The notes under the pieces were generated by a model, which was given only the letters and a program-made list of their open reading frames with translations, made no database searches and was not told the DNA's origin. The translations under genes were made by a program, and so were the position numbers. DNA of 64,000 nt from Ruminococcus sp. (lineage in GTDB: Bacteria; Bacillota; Clostridia; Oscillospirales; Ruminococcaceae): assembly GCF_017549005.1 (NCBI RefSeq), contig NZ_JAFYYT010000003.1, forward strand, positions 1 to 64,000, written 5' to 3'. How positions within the stretch are numbered: position 1 is the stretch's first letter; every line of letters starts with the position of its first letter. Shown here in pieces: positions 1 to 7,515 of the stretch.

Positions 1-540
1 TACGAGAGCTGCGATACCGCCGACCATGTGGATATGTGCTGAACCTGCGAAATCGTGGAATCCCCACTGGCTGAGCCAGCCGCCGCCCCAGCCCCAGTGA
101 GCCTCGATAGGATAAACGACTGCACTGATGATAGCCGAGTATACACAGTAGGATAAGAACTTTGTTCTTTCAGCCATTGCACCTGAAACGATAGTAGCTG
201 TTGTAGCACAGAATACAAGGTTGAATACGAAGTTTGACCAGTCGAATGAGCCGTAGGAAGTGAAGATGTCAAATCCGGGCTGTCCGATTATACCGACTAA
301 GTCTTCACCGAAGAGAAGACCGAAGCCTATGAGAATGAAAACTACTGTACCGATACAGAAGTCCATTAAGTTCTTCATGATGATATTGCCTGCATTCTTT
401 GCACGGGTGAAGCCTGTTTCCACCATTGCGAAGCCTGCCTGCATAAAGAATACGAGTGCAGCGCCTATAAGGAACCATACGCCAAAGACTATACCATTTG
501 TCCCGTCCATGGCCTGTTGTAATATTGTCTGAGAGTCCAT
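1..540 (-). CDS. amt: Ammonium transporter, C-terminal part missing at left edge
   Basis: The gene encodes an Amt/MEP/Rh-family channel that brings ammonium or ammonia across the cytoplasmic membrane. The 180 visible residues begin MDSQTILQQ and contain several hydrophobic helices. Family-typical patches are FAMVETGFTRAKN in the first helices, GAMAERTKF, and a glycine/tryptophan-rich stretch followed by GSAHIHMVGG. The start is fixed by AAGGAGG about 8 bases upstream of the ATG at 540. The reading frame runs off the left edge, so roughly half of a usual 400-450 residue protein is missing. The upstream leader holds a consensus promoter and a terminator hairpin, suggesting attenuation in response to nitrogen status (inference). 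Any GlnK gene downstream lies outside the window. Confidence 0.95.
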   Translation of the reverse strand, partial: MDSQTILQQAMDGTNGIVFGVWFLIGAALVFFMQAGFAMVETGFTRAKNAGNIIMKNLMDFCIGTVVFILIGFGLLFGEDLVGIIGQPGFDIFTSYGSFDWSNFVFNLVFCATTATIVSGAMAERTKFLSYCVYSAIISAVVYPIEAHWGWGGGWLSQWGFHDFAGSAHIHMVGGIAALV

Positions 541-576
541 AGAAATACCTCCTTGAAAAGTTACAGCATAAAATTT

Positions 577-630
577 AAGGGGCATATGACATACTGATAG
601 CTCAGTACATCATACACCCCTTTGTGTATG
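577..630 (-). promoter_or_regulatory. Structured part of amt leader: two hexaloop hairpins, possible pseudoknot
   Basis: Read on the minus strand, 611-630 forms a perfect 7-bp stem (CATACAC / GTGTATG) with loop AAAGGG. Positions 592-607 form a second stem (TACTG / CAGTA) with a six-base loop. The sequence CCCCTT at 577-582 is complementary to the AAGGGG that includes the first loop, so a pseudoknot next to the ribosome binding site is possible. I do not recognise a named riboswitch here. Confidence 0.45.
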
Positions 631-648
631 GAATTAGCGCTATAAACC

Positions 649-686
649 AAAAAAAGAGAACTGCAGACTTGTGGTCCGCAGCTCCC
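649..686 (-). terminator. Leader terminator (attenuator) between amt promoter and amt
   Basis: On the minus strand, AGCTGCGGA pairs with TCTGCAGTT (9 bp with G-U pairs, extended by GGG/CTC) around a 7-base loop. It is followed by seven T residues. It lies about 17 bases after the -10 box and over 100 bases before the amt start, so it can only act on amt transcription itself. Confidence 0.75.
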
Positions 687-703
687 TTGCTGTTTACAAT
701 GCC

Positions 704-732
704 ATTATAGTCCCTCGGAAATGATTTGTCAA
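704..732 (-). promoter_or_regulatory. Sigma-A promoter of amt
   Basis: On the minus strand, TTGACA (727-732) and TATAAT (704-709) are separated by exactly 17 bases. It is located after the terminator of the upstream gene and before the amt leader hairpin. Confidence 0.85.
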
Positions 733-784
733 TCCCCTTTTTGCAACTTTGTTAGAATTACATATATTTTTGCGGTTTAAACAC

Positions 785-810
785 AAAAAGAACTGGCTTG
801 TATACAGTTC
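785..810 (-). terminator. Terminator after the RelA/SpoT-domain gene
   Basis: Minus strand GAACTG-N9-CAGTTC followed by TTTTT, starting a few bases after the stop codon at 816. Confidence 0.7.
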
Positions 811-815
811 CATTT

Positions 816-1790
816 CTAATCAATAAGATCATTCTGAAAACGAGACAAATGCTCAAAAGGCAAAATTTGTCTGCCTCGGAACAGTCCGCAGCCATCATTT
901 ATGAGCTGATTATTTATGGCGCTGAACATATTCACATCTAAATCCGCAAGCTCAAGCTCCTGCAATTTTGTAAGGCGTTCATAGGCTTCATCAAAATAAA
1001 TGCACTCGCCCATAGGTATCTCATCACGTTTTGTACGCCTTGCGTTCTGCAATCTTTCATAGCCGAAATGATTGGCGTCGCCTATTTCAGCGAAGTCGTC
1101 CATTTCCTTTGTGCGGAGCTGCACTTCCGTATAGCACCGCGCAAGATTGTCATAGAAGGTTATGTGCAGAGACTTGTAGCCAGTACTGCGCGGAGTTGAA
1201 ACATAGTCGCGGTAATAGGGTCTGACTTCTTCTTTCAGGCGGTCGGAATATCTCTCCTCGGCAAAGCCCGAAAGCTCCGCTGTAAAGCCTCTTTCTTCAA
1301 GAAATTCAGGAAGGACATCGGCTATCTCATAGAGGTATTTCTGCTCAACTTCACTTCTTGATTCGCCGTTTTTTATATGACAGGCAGGCATTGATATGAC
1401 TATGCGGTATGCGATAAGATCGCGGAAACATATCAGCTTGCTTTTTATTTCGGCTTCTGACGGAAACTTACCGTTTGCCTTGTAATATTTATAGATAAAT
1501 TCGAGAATGTACCCGTTGAATTTTTCCTCGGAACGTATCAGAGATTTGATACGTCCTTTGAAAGTGAAAGCTAAAAACGGGTATTTGTAAAACTCCTTTA
1601 TCCGCTGGGACTGTGATGTAAGGAAGTCGTTATGTTCAAGGAGCTCAATTATCTGGATAAGGAAATTCGAGTGTGCAAGGTCAATGCTGTTATGCGTCGA
1701 TTTTGCGCTGTTTCGCAGGTCGTTGGAATACTGGTGCAGTATTTTCAGCACCGTATTTCCCGAGAATAAGTAATCGTTCAAAGCTATCAT
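816..1790 (-). CDS. RelA/SpoT-domain protein, putative small (p)ppGpp synthetase
   Basis: The 324-residue protein has an N-terminal helical region (about residues 1-70) and then a RelA/SpoT nucleotidyltransferase domain. Motifs seen are KGRIKSLIRSEEK (about 78-90), RDLIAYRI (123-130), STGYKSLHITF (202-212) and TEVQLRT..M (221-230) followed by AEIGDANH. These match the synthetase core that transfers pyrophosphate from ATP to GDP/GTP. No HD hydrolase, TGS or ACT domain is present, so it is like a stand-alone small alarmone synthetase but with a longer N-terminus. The start at 1790 is preceded by AGGAGA; an upstream in-frame extension would overlap the preceding gene. It lies 23 bases after the membrane-HAD gene, so the two are probably cotranscribed. 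Synthetase activity is inferred from motifs only. Confidence 0.8.
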   Translation of the reverse strand: MIALNDYLFSGNTVLKILHQYSNDLRNSAKSTHNSIDLAHSNFLIQIIELLEHNDFLTSQSQRIKEFYKYPFLAFTFKGRIKSLIRSEEKFNGYILEFIYKYYKANGKFPSEAEIKSKLICFRDLIAYRIVISMPACHIKNGESRSEVEQKYLYEIADVLPEFLEERGFTAELSGFAEERYSDRLKEEVRPYYRDYVSTPRSTGYKSLHITFYDNLARCYTEVQLRTKEMDDFAEIGDANHFGYERLQNARRTKRDEIPMGECIYFDEAYERLTKLQELELADLDVNMFSAINNQLINDGCGLFRGRQILPFEHLSRFQNDLID

Positions 1791-1813
1791 CTTATTATTT
1801 CTCCTGACTGATA

Positions 1814-3109
1814 TTATTCCATATTGATTTCTTTGAGATCCAGTCCGTTTATGCGGCATATCTTTTTAAGCCTTTTTACAGTTCCGTTTCCGCCGCCGTC
1901 ATTGATATAAACGTCATATTGTCCCTTGATACTGCCGAAAGTTATGACATCTTCCGCCTTTGCATACTCTTTGAGTTTTTCCATCATATTCTGTTTTGTA
2001 GCCAGCGGAGAGAATACTTTCAGATACATGAAGCCTTCAGATCCGGACTCGGAAATGCTTATTCTTATACGCTCTCCAAGCTGTTTCCGCAGCTTCCCTT
2101 CGAGCATGAAAATGCTGAATTTGTCGGCAAGAACCGTCAGATACAGCACACGTTCCTTATCATCTTTTCTGCGGTATTCCGAGCTGACGTAATTTCTGTA
2201 TGCAGAACGACGGCAGGACTCAAAAAGCTCCTGTTCGGCGGCGTTTCTGAACTCGCCGTAATATATCAGCAGCGTTGAATCGAGCATTGCGTTCACAAAG
2301 CAGTGCAGACCGCAGTCAGCGATGATCTTCTCCGCCTCTGACGATACGTCGGACGGAAGAAAGACCGTTTCAAGATACCGCTTTTCCTTCACATCATAAA
2401 GCGCCGCTCCGTCCATAACGATAACAGGCAGTTGCAGCTCCACACCTTTCATTATGTCCATGAGCACAGCAGGAGTGCGGACAGTGGATATGGTGAATTT
2501 GACACCGCTGCGGATAAGCCTGTTCAGCTCAACCTTGCTGTATGCGGCGGAATGTCCTGCGGAAACAAGCACGTCGTCAATGCCGCTGACGTAAAGATTA
2601 TCGGTATCATGTTTTATCGGCAGACGGAAATCGTTGACCGCTACACCGATGATTATTCCGATAAAGGTGTCAGTAACTCTGTTCAGAACGAAGAAATACG
2701 GGTTACTGTCGAATGAATGCGTCAGCGCGATACTGAGAAATACCACGCAGGAGAAAAACGAAGCGTTGCGCTTGTTCAGCACCACAGTTGTATATATCAC
2801 AGGTATTATCACTGCACTTGCTGAAATATAAACTATCATCGGAACGGTAACATCTATCAGACGAAACAGCAGCAGGAACAGAAGTCCGTATACCGCGCCG
2901 ATAAGCGTTCCCATAGAACGCTGAACTGCGTTGTTTTTTGTGGTGTCATTATACGGCTGTATGCACCACAAAGCTGCTAACACACCGTAAAACGGTATGC
3001 CGTTGCCTATGGGCAGAAGCGTCCTCGCGAAATATACAAGCATACATAAGCCGACTGCAATTGCAGATTTCATTATCCTTGCCCCTATGGGCGGAAATTC
3101 AAGTTTCAA
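1814..3109 (-). CDS. Aromatic-acid-exporter-like membrane domain fused to a HAD-like domain
   Basis: The N-terminal ~150 residues carry the pattern of the ArAE/FUSC-type exporter family: PIGARIMKSAIAV followed by about four to five hydrophobic helices. The C-terminal ~270 residues resemble a Cof-type HAD phosphatase. At the HAD nucleophile position the sequence reads SGIDDVLV instead of the usual DxDGT, so the catalytic first Asp is Gly and phosphatase activity is doubtful. A motif II-like STVRTP is present. I chose a TTG start at 3109, preceded by GGAG with 8-base spacing, because family members begin just before the GARIMK motif; the frame is open further upstream to 3193 and an ATG at 3073 is the alternative. 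The gene is followed closely by the RelA/SpoT gene. It has a consensus promoter plus promoter-proximal terminator and is divergent from lysA. Confidence 0.75.
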   Translation of the reverse strand: MKLEFPPIGARIMKSAIAVGLCMLVYFARTLLPIGNGIPFYGVLAALWCIQPYNDTTKNNAVQRSMGTLIGAVYGLLFLLLFRLIDVTVPMIVYISASAVIIPVIYTTVVLNKRNASFFSCVVFLSIALTHSFDSNPYFFVLNRVTDTFIGIIIGVAVNDFRLPIKHDTDNLYVSGIDDVLVSAGHSAAYSKVELNRLIRSGVKFTISTVRTPAVLMDIMKGVELQLPVIVMDGAALYDVKEKRYLETVFLPSDVSSEAEKIIADCGLHCFVNAMLDSTLLIYYGEFRNAAEQELFESCRRSAYRNYVSSEYRRKDDKERVLYLTVLADKFSIFMLEGKLRKQLGERIRISISESGSEGFMYLKVFSPLATKQNMMEKLKEYAKAEDVITFGSIKGQYDVYINDGGGNGTVKRLKKICRINGLDLKEINME

Positions 3110-3131
3110 TGTTTTCACTCCAGAATATAAG

Positions 3132-3153
3132 GAGCTCCACAAAAGTGAAGCTC
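3132..3153 (-). promoter_or_regulatory. Second leader hairpin before the membrane-HAD gene
   Basis: GAGCTTCAC and GTGGAGCTC (minus strand) form a 9-bp stem with loop TTTT, ending about 10 bases before the ribosome binding site of the TTG start. It lacks a strong T-run and may affect translation or pair with upstream leader sequence. Confidence 0.4.
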
Positions 3154-3175
3154 CATTGCTTAAACCGTATATATA

Positions 3176-3209
3176 CAAAAAGGCGCTCCTCAAAACGAGA
3201 AGCGCCTTT
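3176..3209 (-). terminator. Promoter-proximal terminator before the membrane-HAD gene
   Basis: On the minus strand, AAAGGCGCT pairs with AGCGCCTTT and is followed by TT. The hairpin starts 13 bases after the -10 box, so the first ~45 transcribed bases already form a terminator. Confidence 0.7.
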
Positions 3210-3222
3210 GCTCTTTATCTGC

Positions 3223-3251
3223 ATTATAACACGAACAGTCAGATTTGTCAA
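3223..3251 (-). promoter_or_regulatory. Promoter of the membrane-HAD / RelA-SpoT operon
   Basis: TTGACA (3246-3251) and TATAAT (3223-3228) on the minus strand with 17-base spacing. The -35 box lies 14 bases from the -35 box of the divergent lysA promoter. Confidence 0.85.
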
Positions 3252-3265
3252 GAAAATAATACTGC

Positions 3266-3294
3266 TTGACAAAAAGTCCTGAATAGTGTATAAT
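3266..3294 (+). promoter_or_regulatory. Promoter of lysA
   Basis: TTGACA (3266-3271) and TATAAT (3289-3294) with 17-base spacing, in divergent orientation to the previous promoter. Confidence 0.85.
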
Positions 3295-3307
3295 TATTAT
3301 GTTAAGC

Positions 3308-3334
3308 AAAGGAGCTGTTTTTCAGCTCCTTTTT
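3308..3334 (+). terminator. Promoter-proximal terminator in lysA leader
   Basis: AAAGGAGCTG-TTTTT-CAGCTCCTTTT hairpin followed by further T-rich sequence, starting 13 bases after the -10 box. The 5' foot GTTAAGCAA (3301-3309) is complementary to TTGCTTAA at 3376-3383, a candidate antiterminator pairing. The ~100 bases between this hairpin and the gene are too short for a lysine riboswitch and show no other motif I recognise. Confidence 0.7.
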
Positions 3335-3433
3335 GTCTTTTTTAGGCCGATATGATGGGCGTTTCTGTCGTTATATTGCTTAAACAGCCCGTAATATCAA
3401 ACCGATATCGTATATTAAACAGGAGAAAAAACT

Positions 3434-4705
3434 ATGAAAAAAACACCTTTTATAACAAAGGAACAGGCAGAGGAGATAGCTCAGAATTTTCCGACACCTT
3501 TCCATATCTATGACGAAAAAGGTATCAGAGAGAATGCACGACTTGTAAAAAAGGCTTTTGCATGGAATAAAGGATTCAAGGAATATTTTGCTGTAAAGGC
3601 GACTCCGAACCCGTTTATTCTCAAAATATTGCAGGAAGAAGGCTGCGGCGTTGACTGTTCCTCCCTCACCGAGCTTGAACTGTCAGACGCCTGTGGTTTC
3701 TCAGGCAGTGACATTATGTTTTCGTCAAATGTTACGCCTGCGGCAGATTATGAACTTGCATACAAGCTCGGAGCATATATAAATATTGATGATATCACTC
3801 ACATTGATTATCTTGAAAAGCTGACAGGTATTCCCGAGACTATATGCTGCCGTTTCAATGCAGGCGGTAACTTTACCATTTCAACTTTTGTCATGGACAA
3901 GCCTCAGGACGCAAAATACGGTTTTACCCGCGAGCAGATGTTTGAAGGCTTCAGACTTCTTATGCAGAAAGGTGCAAAGCATTTCGGAATCCATGCATTT
4001 CTTGCTTCCAATACCGTAACAAATGACTACTATCCGACGCTTGCAAAGCAGATGTTCCAACTTGCTGCTGATCTGAAAAAGGAAACAGGCGCGGATATAA
4101 AGTTCATCAATCTCTCAGGCGGCGTAGGAGTAGCATACAGACCCGAACAGACGCCGAATGACATTATTGCCATCGGAGAAGGAGTCCGCAGGGTCTTTGA
4201 GGAAATACTCGTCCCTGCAGAACTTGGTGACGTTGCTATATTTACAGAAATGGGAAGATTTATGCTTGCGCCTTATGGAGCGCTTGTAACCCGGGTACTG
4301 CATAAAAAACACATCTATAAAGAATATGTCGGCTGCGACGCCTGCGCTGCAAATCTGATGCGCCCCGCAATGTACGGAGCATACCACCATATCACCGTAC
4401 TCGGAAAAGAGGACGAACCATGCACTTATAAGTGCGACGTAACAGGAGGACTGTGCGAGAATAATGATAAGTTTGCGATTGACCGTATGCTTCCGCCTGT
4501 CGATATCGGTGATCTGATATATATCCACGATACAGGAGCTCACGGTTTCTCAATGGGATACAATTACAATGGCAAGCTTCGCTCCGCCGAGCTTCTTCTC
4601 TGCGAAGACGGCAGTGTAAAAATGATACGCCGTGCTGAAACGCCTGCCGACTATTTTGCAACATTCGACTTTTGCAATATCCTTGATAAGTATCTTAAAC
4701 CGTAA
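3434..4705 (+). CDS. lysA: Diaminopimelate decarboxylase
   Basis: The enzyme decarboxylates meso-diaminopimelate to L-lysine, the last step of lysine synthesis, using PLP. The 423-residue protein has the fold-III alanine-racemase-like barrel followed by a beta domain. The PLP lysine is K55 in YFAVKATPNP. The glycine-rich phosphate-binding stretch is NLSGGVGVAY, and GGLCENNDKF near residue 342 corresponds to the conserved Cys-Glu active-site motif. GFSMGYNYNG lies near the C-terminus. The ATG is preceded by AGGAG. It is a single gene between its own promoter and a terminator at 4711. The long leader with a promoter-proximal terminator suggests attenuation, but the signal cannot be told from sequence. 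A related amino-acid decarboxylase is less likely. Confidence 0.9.
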   Translation: MKKTPFITKEQAEEIAQNFPTPFHIYDEKGIRENARLVKKAFAWNKGFKEYFAVKATPNPFILKILQEEGCGVDCSSLTELELSDACGFSGSDIMFSSNVTPAADYELAYKLGAYINIDDITHIDYLEKLTGIPETICCRFNAGGNFTISTFVMDKPQDAKYGFTREQMFEGFRLLMQKGAKHFGIHAFLASNTVTNDYYPTLAKQMFQLAADLKKETGADIKFINLSGGVGVAYRPEQTPNDIIAIGEGVRRVFEEILVPAELGDVAIFTEMGRFMLAPYGALVTRVLHKKHIYKEYVGCDACAANLMRPAMYGAYHHITVLGKEDEPCTYKCDVTGGLCENNDKFAIDRMLPPVDIGDLIYIHDTGAHGFSMGYNYNGKLRSAELLLCEDGSVKMIRRAETPADYFATFDFCNILDKYLKP

Positions 4706-4710
4706 TAATA

Positions 4711-4754
4711 AAACAGCCTTCGGTGCTTATCCAATGCACGGAAGGCTGTTTTTC
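4711..4754. terminator. Bidirectional terminator between lysA and the LPXTG gene
   Basis: AAACAGCCTTC(G)GTGC pairs with GCAC(G)GAAGGCTGTTTTT around a 10-base loop. A-run and T-run flanks allow function on both strands. Confidence 0.85.
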
Positions 4755-4823
4755 TTGTATGAACAATCAGCTGCGAATTGAATCAAAAGCACATCATGGT
4801 AAGTTTTAACGCAGAAGTATCAG

Positions 4824-6425
4824 TTATTGATCTTTATCTTCTTTTTTGCGAAGCATTCCTGATTTTGTCAAAACGAACGCACCTGCAACAGTAAGTGCCA
4901 TTGCTGCGGCAATAGTTCCTGCCATTACCATTGAATTGTTGCCTGTCTGCGGGAGACTGACTGCGCTCTTGTCTGAGTGGAGCTCGCCTGTTCCAGTGTC
5001 AGGGTCAAGAATGTATGCGTCGAAAGGTTTTTTGTTTTCGTCGTAAAGAGCTACAGTTACTGAATCATCTGCATTTATCATTGGCAGCGTATTTGCAGGT
5101 CTGATACCTGTCTTTCCCTCATAATCCTTTGCAGCCATGTCAGAGAGCTGTTCAACAGTGTACCTGCCGGGTTCTTCACGGCGAATAAAATGTGTCGGGC
5201 TGCCTTCCTGAGCTAAATAAATGTCATTGCAAGGACTTTCTTCGGGAGCTTTAAAGCCTGCATGGAAAGACATTTCTCTGTTTTTGACAAGCTCAAGACC
5301 TATTATTTTTTCTTCATTCTCATTCAGCCAGTACACAGCCTGCAAAGTACCGAAATCGTTACCGCCGGAATAGGAATATGTAAATCTGCCGTCTGTTCTG
5401 ATATTGAGAACATTACAGCTTCCTTCGGTATCCTCATACCAGATACCTGCAACACTTGAAAAATCGTAGTTTTCAACTGCCATGATGTCGCGCCATTCGC
5501 CGTATTCATAGCTGCTTATCTTCCATTTGCCGTCATCAATTCTGAACTCTGCTTTGCCGTTGCCGAAAAGCTGATTTCCGCCTATCGTTATTGCTGAAAA
5601 TCCGTCCATAGCAGGATCAAGAACAGCAATTCCGTACTCCGTTTCAAAACTGAAGAATGAACGGCCAACTGTTCTTACATAGAGCGAGCCGTTATATTCA
5701 GTGAAGCAGTAATCACATTCATTGATAAATCTGTCTCTGAGTTCACCTGTAATAGTATCAGCGATAAAACTCTTGAAATCGGCAATTGAAGTAAATCGGG
5801 CGTCTGTTACAAGTACATAATTGTCTATAACAGCGTCAACCACCGTATACATCGGGCTTGCGTTCATAACAGCCATAATGGTATTGAAGTCTTTCATTCT
5901 TGAAGCGGCTATTTCTTTTTTATCAGCAGTTTTTTCATCTGAGCTTTCGGGAAGAGCATTTTTTTCTGTGTTATCATTGCTCTGTGTGACGCGTACAAGC
6001 TGAGACATACCGCCGTTGCCTGTGATATAGACATCGCTGTCATTCTGGTGGCAGTAGCAGCCTGTATAGAATCCGTTATCGCCATAGAAAGAGAAATATG
6101 GTACACGGTCGGTGCCGCCGAATGTGTCGAACTCTAATTTTACTATACCGTTCTGAGTGTTGCCATCGATATCTGTGTATATGAATGTTCCGTCATCTTT
6201 TACGTCAATAAAGCCGCTGTCGGTTAAACTTGTTAAAACATTCTTTCCTTCTTCGGCTACCTGATATTTCCAATGACCAACGATATTGCTTATATCTGTT
6301 TTATCATCAGCTGATAAAGCTGAGAGCGGTTCTGATGCTGGCTCAATGTCGGCTGCAAATGCTGCAGCTGCTGGAAATGACGCTAATAATGCCAGTGAAG
6401 CGATACAGGAAATTATTTTTTTCAT
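4824..6425 (-). CDS. LPXTG-anchored surface protein with lipocalin-like repeat domains
   Basis: The 533-residue protein has a Sec signal peptide ending around AAAAFAA, and a C-terminal LPQTG (491-495), hydrophobic segment and RKKEDKDQ tail, the hallmarks of sortase anchoring to peptidoglycan. Residues ~45-150 form a small beta-rich domain beginning GHWKYQV and ending TGNGGMSQLVRV. This is clearly homologous to the C-terminal domain of the lipoprotein at 6590-7396. A second region (GIWYEDTEG...DGRFTYSYSGG) resembles the domain in the lipoprotein at 8664-9635. The function is unknown; the pattern looks like small lipocalin-type barrels on the cell surface. The promoter carries the 16-bp palindrome shared with the neighbouring two-component genes. 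No sortase gene is in the window. Confidence 0.85.
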   Translation of the reverse strand: MKKIISCIASLALLASFPAAAAFAADIEPASEPLSALSADDKTDISNIVGHWKYQVAEEGKNVLTSLTDSGFIDVKDDGTFIYTDIDGNTQNGIVKLEFDTFGGTDRVPYFSFYGDNGFYTGCYCHQNDSDVYITGNGGMSQLVRVTQSNDNTEKNALPESSDEKTADKKEIAASRMKDFNTIMAVMNASPMYTVVDAVIDNYVLVTDARFTSIADFKSFIADTITGELRDRFINECDYCFTEYNGSLYVRTVGRSFFSFETEYGIAVLDPAMDGFSAITIGGNQLFGNGKAEFRIDDGKWKISSYEYGEWRDIMAVENYDFSSVAGIWYEDTEGSCNVLNIRTDGRFTYSYSGGNDFGTLQAVYWLNENEEKIIGLELVKNREMSFHAGFKAPEESPCNDIYLAQEGSPTHFIRREEPGRYTVEQLSDMAAKDYEGKTGIRPANTLPMINADDSVTVALYDENKKPFDAYILDPDTGTGELHSDKSAVSLPQTGNNSMVMAGTIAAAMALTVAGAFVLTKSGMLRKKEDKDQ

Positions 6426-6482
6426 AATTATTACCTCCGTATTAAAATTGTCAGTTTTAATTCAGTTGAATGCCTTTCTGCG

Positions 6483-6536
6483 ATTATATGATAGCATATA
6501 TATTTCTCTCTGTGCTGAGAATTACAAAATTGTAAT
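6483..6536 (-). promoter_or_regulatory. Operator A and promoter of the LPXTG gene
   Basis: Perfect palindrome ATTACAAAATTGTAAT (6521-6536) lies 27 bases upstream of the -10-like TATCAT (minus strand, 6488-6493); an overlapping TATAAT is at 6483-6488. No TTGACA-like -35 is present at the right distance, which fits an activator-dependent promoter. Confidence 0.7.
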
Positions 6537-6546
6537 CGGACTTAAT

Positions 6547-6574
6547 AAAAAAAGGAACGGTCAAAACCGTTCCT
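6547..6574 (-). terminator. Terminator after the SH3 lipoprotein gene
   Basis: Minus strand AGGAACGG-TTTTGA-CCGTTCCT followed by TTTTTT. Confidence 0.85.
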
Positions 6575-6589
6575 GAAAGAGTGCAGCAG

Positions 6590-7396
6590 TTATTTGATTC
6601 GTGTTATCTGTGACATACCGCCGTTGCCTGTCATATATACGTCAGAATGAGTATCATGGCAGTAACAGCCGATAAAGAACTCATCGCCCTCATAGAAAGC
6701 GAAGAACGGAATACTGTAATCTTCGCCGAATGTATCATAATCTACCTTTACCGTACCCGAATGGGATTTGCCGTCAAGGTCGGTATAGACGTATGTACCG
6801 TCTGACTTTATATCGATTACGCCATTGTCTGTTGCTCCTGCTGTGATATTCATACCTTCCGGAGCTATTTGGTATTTCCACTGACCAACAAGCTCGCTGA
6901 TATCAGTAATAAAAGCCTGCATAGCGTCTGTGGGGATCTCCCTGACATAATCTGCGCTTATATAACCTGTTTTTCCATTATAGCTTGTGCAGTACCAGCC
7001 AGCCTTGCCGCATGAATAAACATCTATCTGGGTATCCTTGGGTATAGAAGCTAAAATATCTGCTGTCGGGAACGGTTCTGCTCTCAGGTTCAGGTCGCCT
7101 GAATCGGTAGCAACGTAACCGCCGAATAAACGGTAACGATCATCTAAAACAAGAGCTTCACTCTGTGCTTCTTTAGGAGCCTGAGCATTATCCGAAGCTT
7201 TTTCCTGTGTTTTGTCTTCAGCCGAAGCAGCTGTTTCTGATTCTGTTTTTTCATTTCCTGCCGCTGTAGCTGCAGCAGATGATGTTGTTGCAACTGTCGT
7301 AACATTTCCGGAAGTTCCGTCTGTTTCTGTTTTTCCGCATGATACCATTGATGACATCATTGTAAGTATTGCAAGACATATAGCTGTTTTTTTCAT
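6590..7396 (-). CDS. Lipoprotein with bacterial SH3 domain and lipocalin-like domain
   Basis: The 268-residue protein has a lipobox (SSMVSC) at its N-terminus, then a Thr/Ala/Ser/Glu-rich linker. A bacterial SH3 domain follows at about 95-155 (DLNLRAEPFPTADIL ... GYISADYVREI). The C-terminal domain of about 100 residues (GQWKYQIAPEG ... TGNGGMSQITRIK) is a close paralogue of the first domain in the LPXTG protein at 4824-6425. SH3_3 domains commonly bind cell-wall peptides, so the protein probably sits outside the membrane in contact with the wall. The start is fixed by AAAGGAG. Operator B lies upstream, placing it under the neighbouring response regulator (inference). No enzymatic motif was seen. 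Confidence 0.85.
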   Translation of the reverse strand: MKKTAICLAILTMMSSMVSCGKTETDGTSGNVTTVATTSSAAATAAGNEKTESETAASAEDKTQEKASDNAQAPKEAQSEALVLDDRYRLFGGYVATDSGDLNLRAEPFPTADILASIPKDTQIDVYSCGKAGWYCTSYNGKTGYISADYVREIPTDAMQAFITDISELVGQWKYQIAPEGMNITAGATDNGVIDIKSDGTYVYTDLDGKSHSGTVKVDYDTFGEDYSIPFFAFYEGDEFFIGCYCHDTHSDVYMTGNGGMSQITRIK

Positions 7397-7453
7397 AATA
7401 AACGCTCCTTTGTTTTTAATTCAGAGAAGCACACGATCTCTGTTGACAATGCC

Positions 7454-7502
7454 ATTATAGCATATTGACAGAGATCATGTTGTATAATTACAAATTTGTA
7501 AT
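7454..7502 (-). promoter_or_regulatory. Operator B and promoter of the SH3 lipoprotein gene
   Basis: Perfect palindrome ATTACAAATTTGTAAT (7487-7502) is followed after exactly 27 bases by TATAAT (minus strand, 7454-7459). No consensus -35 is present. Confidence 0.75.
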
Positions 7503-7515
7503 CGGAGAATATTTT

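Noticed and set aside
577..686. ANTAR-type antitermination target in the amt leader
   Set aside because: One hexaloop has A1 and G4 as needed, but the second does not, and both lie after the terminator rather than overlapping it.
3295..3433. Lysine riboswitch before lysA
   Set aside because: The leader is about 130 bases and the terminator comes within the first 40; none of the L-box core sequences are present.
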